Source: Bradyrhizobium lablabi (lineage in GTDB: Bacteria; Pseudomonadota; Alphaproteobacteria; Rhizobiales; Xanthobacteraceae). Taken from it: a stretch of 64,000 nucleotides of DNA. The notes beneath the pieces were generated by a model, which had not been told where the DNA came from, did no database searches, and worked only from the letters and a program-made list of their open reading frames with translations. Both the position numbers and the translations under genes were made by a program. This document shows, in pieces, positions 1 to 8,957 of this stretch. The stretch covers positions 1 through 64,000 of the forward strand of contig NZ_LT670844.1 of assembly GCF_900141755.1 (NCBI RefSeq), in the 5' to 3' direction. Position 1 is the first letter of the stretch, and every line of letters begins with the position of its first letter.

Positions 1-1
1 T

Positions 2-328
2 CTGGCTCACCTTAGCGACGGACGCTTCTTGACCGGAGCGCGGCTACTTCTCACGGCGCTGAGGGAAGATCCGTTCGCTACACTACGCGTGAGCACGATA
101 CGAGCCTTTGCGCGCCTCCCGGTGTCAAGCGGATTTGGCGAGCTCGCGAGAGCGAAGCTCCATAGCAGCGACGGGGGTGGAGTGCTCGGTCGCAAATTCC
201 TTGAGATTGAACCGACTGCTTTTTGCGGACGCCCAAGAACGACCTGGAGCCGCAGGAGACTCGCTTACATCACTGAGCTCCCCGTGGAGCGCCGCGCCGC
301 AATCCTGCGCACGACTGTCTCAGCCTAG
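2..328 (+). CDS. Possible 3' end of a gene entering from the left edge
   Basis: A frame open from the first bases of the window runs about 108 codons to a stop at 326-328. I do not recognise the product. The part after residue 50 is rich in Arg and Ser and looks less protein-like than the first 45 residues, so the true gene may have decayed. No start can be assigned because the frame enters from outside the window. A shadow reading is possible. Confidence 0.2.
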   Translation: MAHLSDGRFLTGARLLLTALREDPFATLRVSTIRAFARLPVSSGFGELARAKLHSSDGGGVLGRKFLEIEPTAFCGRPRTTWSRRRLAYITELPVERRAAILRTTVSA

Positions 329-952
329 GTCCTTTCGCAAGGGCCTCAGTGCGCATTTCGACGCGCGCTGTGCAATCGGGCAGGCAGTACCGGATCCAGG
401 AATGGTTGCCATTCGGTACCGTGCTTCGGCGCGGCCAACTCTATTACCGGCGACCGAGCTCTCTCAACGACCGTTACGAAGGGATAGAAGTGGACTGAAT
501 CGACGGCCGACTGAAACGGCGTCGTTTTGCAGGATACGCGACCTTCACCGCCGCAGACATCCGACTCGGCGCCTTTGTAGGCGTTGAGCTGGTGCACCAT
601 GCCAGGCAGCAGTTCCTCAAGGCTGACGATCTGTTGTTCGGGCTCGTGTCCGCCGTCATCGCGGCCGCCGCCGCTCGCGTCATAGCAGCAAGGCTTTCCA
701 GTTTCACAGGATTAGACGCTCTGCTGGCCTCGCAACGCTGCGGTCACACTTACCAGTCGTCTGACACGTTCCCGATCGGCATGAGCCGCGCATGGCCAAT
801 CTCTGGAACAATTCGCCCTCGCGCCATAAGGCACACCAGCGGTAGACTTGGTGACTTGAAGCGCTCGCGCAGAATACCGTTGATGATCCTGCATTTCGAT
901 TCTGACAGCGTAGGCGGTGGAACGCTCGATCGTTTGCTTCGTTTGGGAAGCG
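329..952. other. Intergenic stretch without a supported gene
   Basis: Short overlapping open frames occur on both strands. A plus frame around 490-970 has an Ala/Val-rich stretch near 640-690 that could be a membrane-segment remnant, but it has no convincing start and no family resemblance I can name. The stretch probably holds decayed coding sequence upstream of the kinase-methyltransferase gene. Confidence 0.4.
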
Positions 953-2566
953 ATGATGACATCGGTAATTGAACGGATCCGGCAGCTCCTTGCCCATGAC
1001 ACGAGAGACCTGATCTGGCTGGCCTACGTGGTGGGCATTGCCCCGTGGATGCATCGCGCAGCCGGACCGATGCACCTGATGTGGCGATGGCAGGTCCGTC
1101 GTCGCCGACAGCGGGATTTCGACCAGCGGATGGCGCAACTGCGCGCCCGCATCGGGCAAGGATGTCTTGCGCGGGGCGGCAACCGAGTCGCGTTGGCGCA
1201 ACTATGCCCGGAATTGGACGAGACCTGCCGCGCGATAAGGCGCCCCAACGAGGAGATCACTCTCGCCAGCATCGACCAGGATGGTCTCCTCCTCGCACGA
1301 TTCGAAGAGCTCTGGCCGGCGCCTCGCGTGGTGGCGGCGGACGCGTTTCTGCCGCGGAGCCGGTTCGAGCTTGTGGTCGTGGACCGGGACGGCTGGATCG
1401 GAGTGCGCAAAGACTTCCGCGGAAACAGAATCGCCTTCGTGAACGAACTGGAGGCGGCTCTCGACCTCGCGGCAGCTGGCTGCCACGTCCCGGCGATCTT
1501 GGGCGTAGATTTCGACCGGCCCTCGATCACTTTTTCTTACATCAATGGGGCTGTCGTACGCGAGGCACTGGCCCAAGCGGGAGCCCCAATGCGGGATAGG
1601 GACGTGCGGCCAGACCGCGCTGCCCTTGGCGACCGCAGGATTCAGCGAGAGCGACGAGAAGCCGGAAGGGGGCTGGTTGATAAGGTCTTGGAACCCGAGA
1701 CCATCGCGCGCATCGGCCAAACCCTGCTCGCCATCCATCGTGCTGGCTACACGGTGGAGGACGTAAAGTATGGCAACGTCATCGTCGAAGTGACCAAAAC
1801 GCCATACTTCGTCGACTGGGAGCGGGCGCTGCCGTTGCGTCAGTTCTCCCGCACGACTGCGATCTATCTCCGCGATCGCGACGCCGACCAGCTCAACCAG
1901 CTTTTTGGTACGGACCTACTAACAGCGAAGGTGCTGCGAAAGTTCCGGCTGCCTGCCGACACTGCTATTTACTCGCCGTTCTATGCGGGTGCCGGAATCT
2001 GGTGGGGGACAATTTGGAATCCGGATTTCGGAATTCTCCGTTGGCGCCATATCCTGGCCGACCACCTGCCGGTTCCACGAGGCGGACGAATCCTCGATCT
2101 TGGGGCGAACAACGGCTTTAACGCCTTGCAGATGCTTCGCGCAGGCGCGAATGAGGTTATTGGGGTGGAGATCGATACTGGCGCCATCGAGCAGGGCTTG
2201 TTCGTGAAGCGCGTTTTCGAGTGGGCGGACAACACCGAGTACCGTTTCTCGTACATTCACGGCTCGCACGCCGACATCGGCTCGATGAACCTCGGTCGAT
2301 TCGATCTGGTTACCGCATTCTGCACGCTGTACTATTTGAACAGCGCGGCAATGAGCAAGACCGTTTCCGACTTGGCACAGCTCACCGATGTCCTGGTTCT
2401 GCAATGCAATGATGAGCGCTCAATCGAACGCAGTGATCCCGAGACCTACAGGAAGGCATCACTTTCGTTCAACGTCGAGCTGGTGCGCAACAATGGCTTC
2501 CCGAACGTCACGGTGATCGAACGGCGTGGGTCGAACCGTCCGCTGGTAATCGCGCGAACCCGATAG
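953..2566 (+). CDS. Fusion protein: kinase-like domain plus SAM-dependent methyltransferase
   Basis: This protein of about 537 residues has two domains. Residues 140-300 resemble a small-molecule or sugar kinase of the protein-kinase fold: a Lys in VRKDF (about 153), a Glu in NELEAA, a catalytic-loop-like VEDVKYGNV (Asp270, Lys272, Asn275) and a DFG-like FVDWE (Asp288). Residues 375-537 carry a class I methyltransferase motif, ILDLGANNG (380-388), followed by an acidic VIGVEID. The start at 953 (or the adjacent ATG at 956) is preferred because GGGAAG lies just upstream; an in-frame GTG/ATG at 917 lacks a site. It sits beside exopolysaccharide genes, so a role in modifying the polymer end with phosphate and methyl groups is a reasonable inference. 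The kinase residues look intact. Confidence 0.75.
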   Translation: MMTSVIERIRQLLAHDTRDLIWLAYVVGIAPWMHRAAGPMHLMWRWQVRRRRQRDFDQRMAQLRARIGQGCLARGGNRVALAQLCPELDETCRAIRRPNEEITLASIDQDGLLLARFEELWPAPRVVAADAFLPRSRFELVVVDRDGWIGVRKDFRGNRIAFVNELEAALDLAAAGCHVPAILGVDFDRPSITFSYINGAVVREALAQAGAPMRDRDVRPDRAALGDRRIQRERREAGRGLVDKVLEPETIARIGQTLLAIHRAGYTVEDVKYGNVIVEVTKTPYFVDWERALPLRQFSRTTAIYLRDRDADQLNQLFGTDLLTAKVLRKFRLPADTAIYSPFYAGAGIWWGTIWNPDFGILRWRHILADHLPVPRGGRILDLGANNGFNALQMLRAGANEVIGVEIDTGAIEQGLFVKRVFEWADNTEYRFSYIHGSHADIGSMNLGRFDLVTAFCTLYYLNSAAMSKTVSDLAQLTDVLVLQCNDERSIERSDPETYRKASLSFNVELVRNNGFPNVTVIERRGSNRPLVIARTR

Positions 2567-2668
2567 CGGCAGCGCGCTGCCTTGGGGTGCCACAGATGCA
2601 AAGCTCCCCTCTTGTCACTCGGGCGGTGAATTGACCTTCATTCGAGCCTCACCCGTTCAGACATCTCG

Positions 2669-2842
2669 TCACGGGAGGTTGTCGTGGCGTGTCGCCGCCA
2701 GTCCGCCGACCGCCGGCCCAATCACAGGGCCGCGAGGCCCGCGAAACGGCGCGGCCAAAAATGTACTGCAGGCGCCGTAAGGCCAGAGCGCAAAGAAGAT
2801 CGCGCCAGCACCAACAATGCCGGACAGCACAATGAACAGCAT
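2669..2842 (-). CDS. Possible small membrane protein, 57 residues
   Basis: A short frame starting at an ATG (2842) begins with a hydrophobic stretch (MLFIVLSGIVGAGAIFF) and continues into a Gly/Pro/Ala-rich part. It fits one membrane segment. I do not recognise a family, and the C-terminal half may be out of its original frame. It lies between the divergent kinase-methyltransferase and glycosyltransferase genes. It could equally be a remnant of a longer gene. Confidence 0.3.
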   Translation of the reverse strand: MLFIVLSGIVGAGAIFFALWPYGACSTFLAAPFRGPRGPVIGPAVGGLAATRHDNLP

Positions 2843-2935
2843 CGGTATGCTCGGACTTAGCGTAGGTCAAATTCTACCGGCGCTTTGTGTCAGCAACGCG
2901 ACTCACAGTATCGACCTACCATCAAACTCCTCTGC

Positions 2936-5128
2936 TTAACATTCGATTTTCAGGATACGGCGGCGGTTCCAGATCAAGAATGGAACGCCTGAGAATTGCG
3001 CGCGCAACGCCCTCGTGTTCTGGAACAATCCGTTGACGGAGGTGCGCGGCAATGCGTGCGGGTGGGCGGCGTGGTCGGGAAAGACGTGCGCCGGCCGCGA
3101 AGTTATGGCGGTCACATACCCGGCTTGACGGGCAAGGCGGAACTCGCGTGGGCCGACTGCGCTTGCATCGCCGAACGGATAGGCCAGATGGCGGACCGGT
3201 CGTCCGAGACGCCGCTCAAGCAGCTCCTTGCTCTCGGCGATCTCGCGCATGGCGGTGGTTCCGTCGCACTTCGCCAAGATTGGGTGGGAAAGGGTATGCG
3301 CACCAATCAAAACGTCTGGCTCGCGCACCAGAGTTTGAAGCTCGTCCCAACCGAGGCAGAGGTTCGCGGTCAGCCGGCGCGTGTCCACGCCCGCTTGCGC
3401 GGCGAGATCCGCCGTGATGGCCCGCAACCGCTCCTCTGGCCCGGCGCGCAGGTGCCGGTAGATGGCCTCGAAGGCGGCTCCTTTCTCGACCATCGTGCGG
3501 CTTGGCAGATCCCGCAACTCGCCGTTACCTCGGAGCACGACACGGTCGAGCCGAGCGATCGCCTGCTCGAGTTCCAGCCACCAAAGGCGGCCACGGCCAT
3601 CGGCGAAGTCCGTGGTGACGAACAGCGTCCACGGTGCATTGTGCCGCCTCAACACCGGCCAAGCATGCTCGACGTTGTCACGATAGCCATCGTCAAAGGT
3701 CAATGCCGCAAACGGCCGCCCGGCGGCAGCACCTGGTCGTGCCCGGTCGAGAACGGCATCGAGGGGAATGATGTCGAAGCCCTCCTGCCGCAGCTCGGTC
3801 AGGACCACGTCCAGAAACTCAGGCGTGATTTCGAGACCTCGGTTGGGCGCGAATTCGCGCGGCCGCCAGGGCCGGACATGATGAAACATCAGGATCACGC
3901 CCCGGCCCCGGGCGAGGAAGCGAAGCCAGCGATCGGCGCCGATGGCAGCTAGGGTTCCGAAGCCGGAATTGAACGCCCTGTGTTTGAGGCTCAAAGAGCC
4001 CGGCTTGCCCTCGCGCCCATGCGCCTGAAGTGTTGAGTAGACTCTTGCGGTTTCCGCAGCCACTACATCCCAATTGTATTGCTGAAGGGCTTTGTCGCGA
4101 TCTACACCATAGAGCTCATGATCTTGCGAAATCTTGCGCCGCAGATCATCTGCGTCGCCCACCCTGAAATAGTTTTCCATGCGAAAACCCAAGTCGCGGT
4201 TGGGTTCTATGTCGCTGAGCAAAATCGGGGTCCCGGCGCCAACGGCCTCTAGTGCAGCGATCGAAAGTCCTTCGTTGTAGGAAGGAAGCACAAATAACGA
4301 CGCGCGTTGGAGGAGAATTTGCAGCCTGTCGTGGGATATGAACCCGGTAAACACGATCCTGTCACTTGCTTGTTGAAGGAGCCGCTTCGAATACTCGTCC
4401 CTGTGATCCGCATCGCCAACAATCAGGAGCTTGCAATCGAGATCGGCCGTCCTGAAGGCTCGGCACAAGTCGTGAAACCCTTTTTCCGGAACGAGCCGAC
4501 CTATCGAGATGATGTACTTGTTCTCTTCGAGACCATACCTGGCAAGGACGTCATTGCTGCGGAACGCCGCAGATTTCGCCGTGTTGATGTGGGTCGCGCC
4601 GTTCGGAATGAAGTATATCTTGGCCGCCGCCTTCGGAAAGCGCTGCTTCAAGTCGGTCGCGAGGCATTGAGATACGGCTATCACTCTCTCTCCGAACGTG
4701 ACAGCGCACAGCTCTCCAATTCGCAGGATGAACCTCGCGACGCGGTTCCATTTATGATGTTCGTAATTCTTCGAGTGATACGTGACGACAAGCCTCATGC
4801 CGAGGGCTCTTGCAACCGGTGCCATCAGGGCAGGGCCGATGCCATGAAGATGAATCAATTCTGCATGTAAGACGAATCGCGCATATAGTACGCCGAAGAT
4901 TGTGTTGGTAATGGTTTCAAGGTGCTTGCCGCGGGCATGCGGCAACGAGACGATCCGCAGCCCGTGATACTCGGAGACTTCCTCGGGCAAATACCCCTTA
5001 CGTCCGATGATAGTGAACGAGTCATCTGGATGTAGTCCTTTCATGAGGGGGAACAATTGCTCGCAGTGGGTTTCCACCCCGCCCATGACGTGGGGCAGGC
5101 CTCGCAGGCCCAAAACGCATATTTTCAT
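2936..5128 (-). CDS. Fused GT4 glycosyltransferase and polysaccharide deacetylase
   Basis: About 730 residues in one uninterrupted frame. Residues 1-370 are a GT-B glycosyltransferase of family GT4: N-terminal LGLRGLPHVMGGVET, a central SIGRLVPEKGFHDL, and the EX7E motif in NEGLSIAALEA (Glu286, Glu294). Residues 405-700 are a NodB-type polysaccharide deacetylase: LMFHHV, the metal motif TFDDGY (477-482) and HTLSH (His611, His615). The start at 5128 is chosen because GGAGGT lies 6 bases upstream; the frame remains open 39 codons further. The junction has almost no linker, and Leu379 is a TTG followed by SLKHRAFN, which looks like the start of a once separate deacetylase. A role in adding and then deacetylating a sugar of the exopolysaccharide is inferred. 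Confidence 0.85.
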   Translation of the reverse strand: MKICVLGLRGLPHVMGGVETHCEQLFPLMKGLHPDDSFTIIGRKGYLPEEVSEYHGLRIVSLPHARGKHLETITNTIFGVLYARFVLHAELIHLHGIGPALMAPVARALGMRLVVTYHSKNYEHHKWNRVARFILRIGELCAVTFGERVIAVSQCLATDLKQRFPKAAAKIYFIPNGATHINTAKSAAFRSNDVLARYGLEENKYIISIGRLVPEKGFHDLCRAFRTADLDCKLLIVGDADHRDEYSKRLLQQASDRIVFTGFISHDRLQILLQRASLFVLPSYNEGLSIAALEAVGAGTPILLSDIEPNRDLGFRMENYFRVGDADDLRRKISQDHELYGVDRDKALQQYNWDVVAAETARVYSTLQAHGREGKPGSLSLKHRAFNSGFGTLAAIGADRWLRFLARGRGVILMFHHVRPWRPREFAPNRGLEITPEFLDVVLTELRQEGFDIIPLDAVLDRARPGAAAGRPFAALTFDDGYRDNVEHAWPVLRRHNAPWTLFVTTDFADGRGRLWWLELEQAIARLDRVVLRGNGELRDLPSRTMVEKGAAFEAIYRHLRAGPEERLRAITADLAAQAGVDTRRLTANLCLGWDELQTLVREPDVLIGAHTLSHPILAKCDGTTAMREIAESKELLERRLGRPVRHLAYPFGDASAVGPREFRLARQAGYVTAITSRPAHVFPDHAAHPHALPRTSVNGLFQNTRALRAQFSGVPFLIWNRRRILKIEC

Positions 5129-5264
5129 GGCGACCTCCGATCCTCTTCGACGCCTCGGACGGCGCGAACCTTGATCGCAGTCTTGACCACAGCAGGCTCG
5201 TCCACCGCCCTCCTTGAGGCGGTTGACTCGGTCAGCTCGGTTCACCGCCCTCCATTTTTTTTCG

Positions 5265-6743
5265 TCAGAAGGCGTTCCGCGTTCGGCAGATCTCCAGCAC
5301 CGTCCAGAAGAGAATCCGAAGGTCGAGCCAGAAGCTCCAGTTGGTCGCGTACCAGAGGTCTAGTTCGACCCGCTGCCTCATTTTGTCGACCGTCGGCGTC
5401 TCGCCACGAAATCCATTGACTTGAGCCCATCCGGTAATCCCGGGTCTGACATGATGGCGATACGGATAATTCGAGATCAGCCGGCTATACTGGACGTCGT
5501 GTGCAAGTGCATGCGGCCTGGGTCCGACGAGCGACATGTCACCACGCAGGACATTGATGAGTTGCGGCAACTCGTCCACACTGGACCGGCGCAGCCAACG
5601 GCCAATGCTTGTCAGGCGGTGATCATTTGAAGTGGCCTGGACGATCGTCGGGCCATCTTCCATCACACGCATCGTGCGGAACTTCACGATGTGGAAAGCC
5701 CGTCCATTGAAACCGCCGCGCGTTTGCCTGAAGAGAACCGGGCCCGGCGACTCGATCCACACGGCGAATGAGATCGCCAGCAGCAACGGCGCGATCGCCA
5801 GGAGACCGGCCGTCGCCGCGGCTATGTCGAACGCCCGCTTTGCCGCCCGCTCGCCTGCCGTCAAAGGCGGCCGCTGAAGCTCAAAGCTTACCACTCCGCC
5901 CAGACTTCGCTGCGGATGCTGCAGGATCTCGCGCGCTGTCGCATCGGCGATCAGGCGCACCGGAACCGGAAGGACGCGCAGCTCGGCGAGCACCTGTTTC
6001 ATGTCGGACAAGCGATTCCAATCCATCGCAAGATGAACTTCGCTGACGATGTTCGCTCCGCGGGCAGCACCCACGAGGTTCGCAAGCAAGTGTCGGATGC
6101 CTTCCGAATCGGACGGGAGCACGTAGGTCCCTACAACATCATACGCGCGCAGCGTCTCGTCACTCGCAGTTGTGTCTTTCGGCTCTCGGGTGATCAGGAC
6201 GATCTTGGACCGCTTGAGCCAGCCTTTTTGAAGGATGGCTAGCATCGTGCGCTTGACCAGGAGCCGCTGGCCCAGGATGAGCAATGGCGCAGTTATCGCA
6301 AGCGACAGCATCGAGCCGCGTGACAACCCCTCACTGATCTTCAGTGTGAAGCTGACGCCGAGCAGGAACAGAACAACGCTGCTCCAGACCAATATGATCG
6401 GCGAAACCTGTGAGCGAACCGACAGCAAACTGTCGGGAGTATAGAGGTTTTTGAGCTTCATCAACGCGGCAGTCAAAGCGGCCAAAATCGCGCCTACGCC
6501 GAAAAATTCCGCAACGCTTCCAACTCGACCGTAGGCAAGCAAATGGTAAGCGCTTCCCGCTGCCATGCTCGCGACAACGATTGCGCACACGTCGGAAAGC
6601 GCCGCGAGAACGCCGAAATCGTCGTAGCTCAGCGGCAAGTGGCTCGCCGCATCGGCCCCTGAAGCCGGCTGGTATCGAGCCTGGGAGCTCGCGGGCGGAG
6701 CCTTCATGGCCCGCATCCAGTGTGAACGACGCACGCTAGTCAT
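5265..6743 (-). CDS. Undecaprenyl-phosphate sugar phosphotransferase (exopolysaccharide priming)
   Basis: This 492-residue protein belongs to the bacterial sugar transferase family (WcaJ/PssY/ExoY-like) that moves a sugar-1-phosphate onto undecaprenyl phosphate, the first membrane step of polymer building. Residues 45-165 hold four or five membrane segments, 175-290 a CoA-binding-like cytosolic domain, and 300-492 the catalytic domain with KRAFDI, ESPGPVLFRQ, KFRTM and DMSLVGPRPH. The start is uncertain (ATG at 6743, 6716 or 6707) because none has a strong ribosome site. It lies 136 bases upstream of the GT4-deacetylase gene on the same strand, probably in one transcript, and divergent from the export genes. 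Confidence 0.88.
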   Translation of the reverse strand: MTSVRRSHWMRAMKAPPASSQARYQPASGADAASHLPLSYDDFGVLAALSDVCAIVVASMAAGSAYHLLAYGRVGSVAEFFGVGAILAALTAALMKLKNLYTPDSLLSVRSQVSPIILVWSSVVLFLLGVSFTLKISEGLSRGSMLSLAITAPLLILGQRLLVKRTMLAILQKGWLKRSKIVLITREPKDTTASDETLRAYDVVGTYVLPSDSEGIRHLLANLVGAARGANIVSEVHLAMDWNRLSDMKQVLAELRVLPVPVRLIADATAREILQHPQRSLGGVVSFELQRPPLTAGERAAKRAFDIAAATAGLLAIAPLLLAISFAVWIESPGPVLFRQTRGGFNGRAFHIVKFRTMRVMEDGPTIVQATSNDHRLTSIGRWLRRSSVDELPQLINVLRGDMSLVGPRPHALAHDVQYSRLISNYPYRHHVRPGITGWAQVNGFRGETPTVDKMRQRVELDLWYATNWSFWLDLRILFWTVLEICRTRNAF

Positions 6744-7539
6744 CAGGCACTCGCGCGTTACGCGCGCCTACGGTGCCCCACCCCAGTTTTTCCGGTTTAC
6801 GACCGCCACCGGCAGTCGCGATGCAAGCTCATCGTATGGCAAAATCAACGGAGCAATTCGCAATGTACGAACGAGCGTCACCTCGCTGATGGTCAACAAT
6901 TGTCGGATGGAAAATCGATCGGGAGGCAATCGCGTCGTCACAAAAATCACGTCGTCACAAAACTTTAATCGTGCCGCCACAAAACTTTAACAAAACTTCA
7001 ACAAAACTTCAATCGCATCGTCATAAAACCTTCGAAAGACCTGCCATTGTCTGATGGTTTTTTTTGACCGATCCACTTTTTGGCGAGATTCGGTTCGCGA
7101 TTGTGGCGGTGCTTCGATGCGGTATGTCCAGTCAACCCAACAACAGCAATGCGATGGAACCGTTACGGGAACTGGCGGCGCAGTATTGGAAACGATGGGT
7201 TCCATTACGCGCCGTTATGGAAATCATAACGGGTTATTCTTCGCCGCTCTCAAATTGCGCTCGCTGGTTCCGTTTTGTTGCATGCTTAGCGCATTCTTCG
7301 TTTGTCGTCGGGAAATTGCGCAAGCACGGTGGGACAGCCTGCCTGCCAAATGTCGTTGCGTGTGGTTACGGGCTATCGCGAAGCGCAGTACGCCCGAGCA
7401 AGGTCTCTCCGAAAGTTCCAATGTCGGCTCGCCGGCTTTGGGGACGTGATTGCTGCTGGAGTCGGTTGCAGAGCATCACTCAACGTACGATACTGTCCTT
7501 GACACCCGGACACCCGGTGCTCCAGTGGGGGTCGCTGCC
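6744..7539. other. Divergent intergenic region of the exopolysaccharide locus
   Basis: About 800 bases separate the minus-strand priming gene from the plus-strand export gene. No frame here looks like a real gene. The stretch is less GC-rich than its neighbours, contains an imperfect palindrome near 6750-6766 and a set of short A-rich tandem repeats (listed separately). It must hold the promoters for both arms of the locus. Confidence 0.6.
6933..7030 (+). repeat. Degenerate tandem repeat around ACAAAACTT
   Basis: Five to six imperfect units occur in a row. Two units of about 17-20 bases begin CGTCGTCACAAAA, one begins CGTGCCGCCACAAAA, then two exact 11-base units ACAAAACTTCA, then ATCGCATCGTCATAAAACC. 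The array lies in the region between divergent exopolysaccharide operons. Its spacing of 11 and about 20 bases is close to one and two helical turns, so clustered protein binding is possible, but this is inference only. Confidence 0.6.
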
Positions 7540-8814
7540 ATGACATTGCTTCGATCGGCTCTTCTTACCAAGGGTGGTACGAGGAGTGTTTTGTTGTTTT
7601 GTGCGCTCCTCAGTTGGAGCATTCCAGCCAAGGCCGAATACCGTATCGACGCCGGAGATATACTTGAAATAGCTGTCGCAGGAATGCCGGATTGGCGACA
7701 GCGTGTCGAGGTGCAATTGGATGGCAGTATCTCGTACCCGTTGCTGGGTACTCTTGTCGTAGCCGGTCTTTCGCCCTCGGAGGTCCGGACCAAAATTCAA
7801 AGCATCCTTCCAACAAAGGTCTTTCGACAGAGCACACCGGACGGGCGCGACCACGTCGTCGTACTAGACGCCGATCAGGTCACCGCAAACCTCGTGGAAT
7901 ATCGACCGATATATGTCAACGGCGACGTGTCCAGGCCGGGCGTTCAAGCCTATCGTCCGCTGATGACCGTGCGTCAAGCCGTGGCGCTGTGCGGCGGATA
8001 CGAGATCATGCGCTTCAGAATGAATAACCCGTTTCTCGAATCGGCCGACTTTCGAAGCGAATATGAGTCGCTCTGGACGGACTTCGCCAAGGAACAGGTG
8101 CACATTTGGCGGATAAGAACCGAGCTGGGGGAAGGGGACAATCTCGATCGAAAGGTCTTACAGGGCGTACCGCTACCTGCGTCCACAATCTCGCAGATCA
8201 CACGCTTGGAGGCCGAACAACTGAAGGGACGCCAAGAGGACTATCTGCGCGAGAAGGAGTTTCTTCGACGCGTCATCAAGCAGGCTGAAGAGCACATCGG
8301 GGTCCTATCGGAATCGCTGCAGAAGGAGGAAGAGGGGGTACAAGCCGACATGCAAGATTTCCAAAGGGTAACCGATTTGTTCGGCAAGGGTGCTGTGCCC
8401 ATCACGCGCATAACGGACGCCCGTCGAGCGGTGCTGTGGTCCTCAACTCTGAAATTGCAGACCACTGCGCAATGGATGTCTCAAAAGAAACAGCGGGAGG
8501 AAGTTTCAAGACAGCTGGAACGGCTCGATGACCAGCGTCGGATGGATCTGCTTCGAGAACTTCAAGATGCCGGCGTGAGGCTCAGTCAAATCAGCGCAAG
8601 GCTGCAGGGCGTCGGAGAGAAGCTTCAATACACAGCGCTGGTGAGGTCACAGCTCGTACGTGGAAGCGGCGGCAAACCGCAAATTGCCATCATTAGAAAG
8701 GGAGAGAACGGCCGGGAACGCCTTGTCGCAGAGGAAGATTTCGAGCTTCAGCCGGGTGACGTGGTCGAGGTTGCTTTGCGAGCTGAGCAAGGCGTCGTCT
8801 TGCCGCCGCAGTAA
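7540..8814 (+). CDS. Polysaccharide export periplasmic protein (ExoF/Wza type)
   Basis: A secreted protein of 424 residues. Residues 1-32 form a signal peptide ending IPAKA, followed by the polysaccharide export motif EYRIDAGDILEI and a second motif region with PIYVNGDVSRPGVQAYRP (SLBB-like, about 122-165). Residues 185-385 are a long charged, heptad-rich stretch typical of the coiled-coil hairpin of ExoF-like proteins; the C-terminus returns to a beta-rich domain. The start at 7540 is chosen because it begins the signal peptide and has GGGG 8-12 bases upstream; the frame is open to 7450. Expected role: with the ExoP-like protein downstream, forms the envelope channel for polymer export. Confidence 0.88.
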   Translation: MTLLRSALLTKGGTRSVLLFCALLSWSIPAKAEYRIDAGDILEIAVAGMPDWRQRVEVQLDGSISYPLLGTLVVAGLSPSEVRTKIQSILPTKVFRQSTPDGRDHVVVLDADQVTANLVEYRPIYVNGDVSRPGVQAYRPLMTVRQAVALCGGYEIMRFRMNNPFLESADFRSEYESLWTDFAKEQVHIWRIRTELGEGDNLDRKVLQGVPLPASTISQITRLEAEQLKGRQEDYLREKEFLRRVIKQAEEHIGVLSESLQKEEEGVQADMQDFQRVTDLFGKGAVPITRITDARRAVLWSSTLKLQTTAQWMSQKKQREEVSRQLERLDDQRRMDLLRELQDAGVRLSQISARLQGVGEKLQYTALVRSQLVRGSGGKPQIAIIRKGENGRERLVAEEDFELQPGDVVEVALRAEQGVVLPPQ

Positions 8815-8957
8815 GGTGGCACTCTGGGCCGCTTTGCTCCAAACTTTTGGCCTCGGAACGGCTGCGTTCGCGGAGGGTGCGCGCCAAGCTCTGAGCAAGC
8901 TTCCGTCATAGGCTGCAGGCATTCCGAGGGTCGCGTGCTCCCTTTGGAAGGGTAGAG

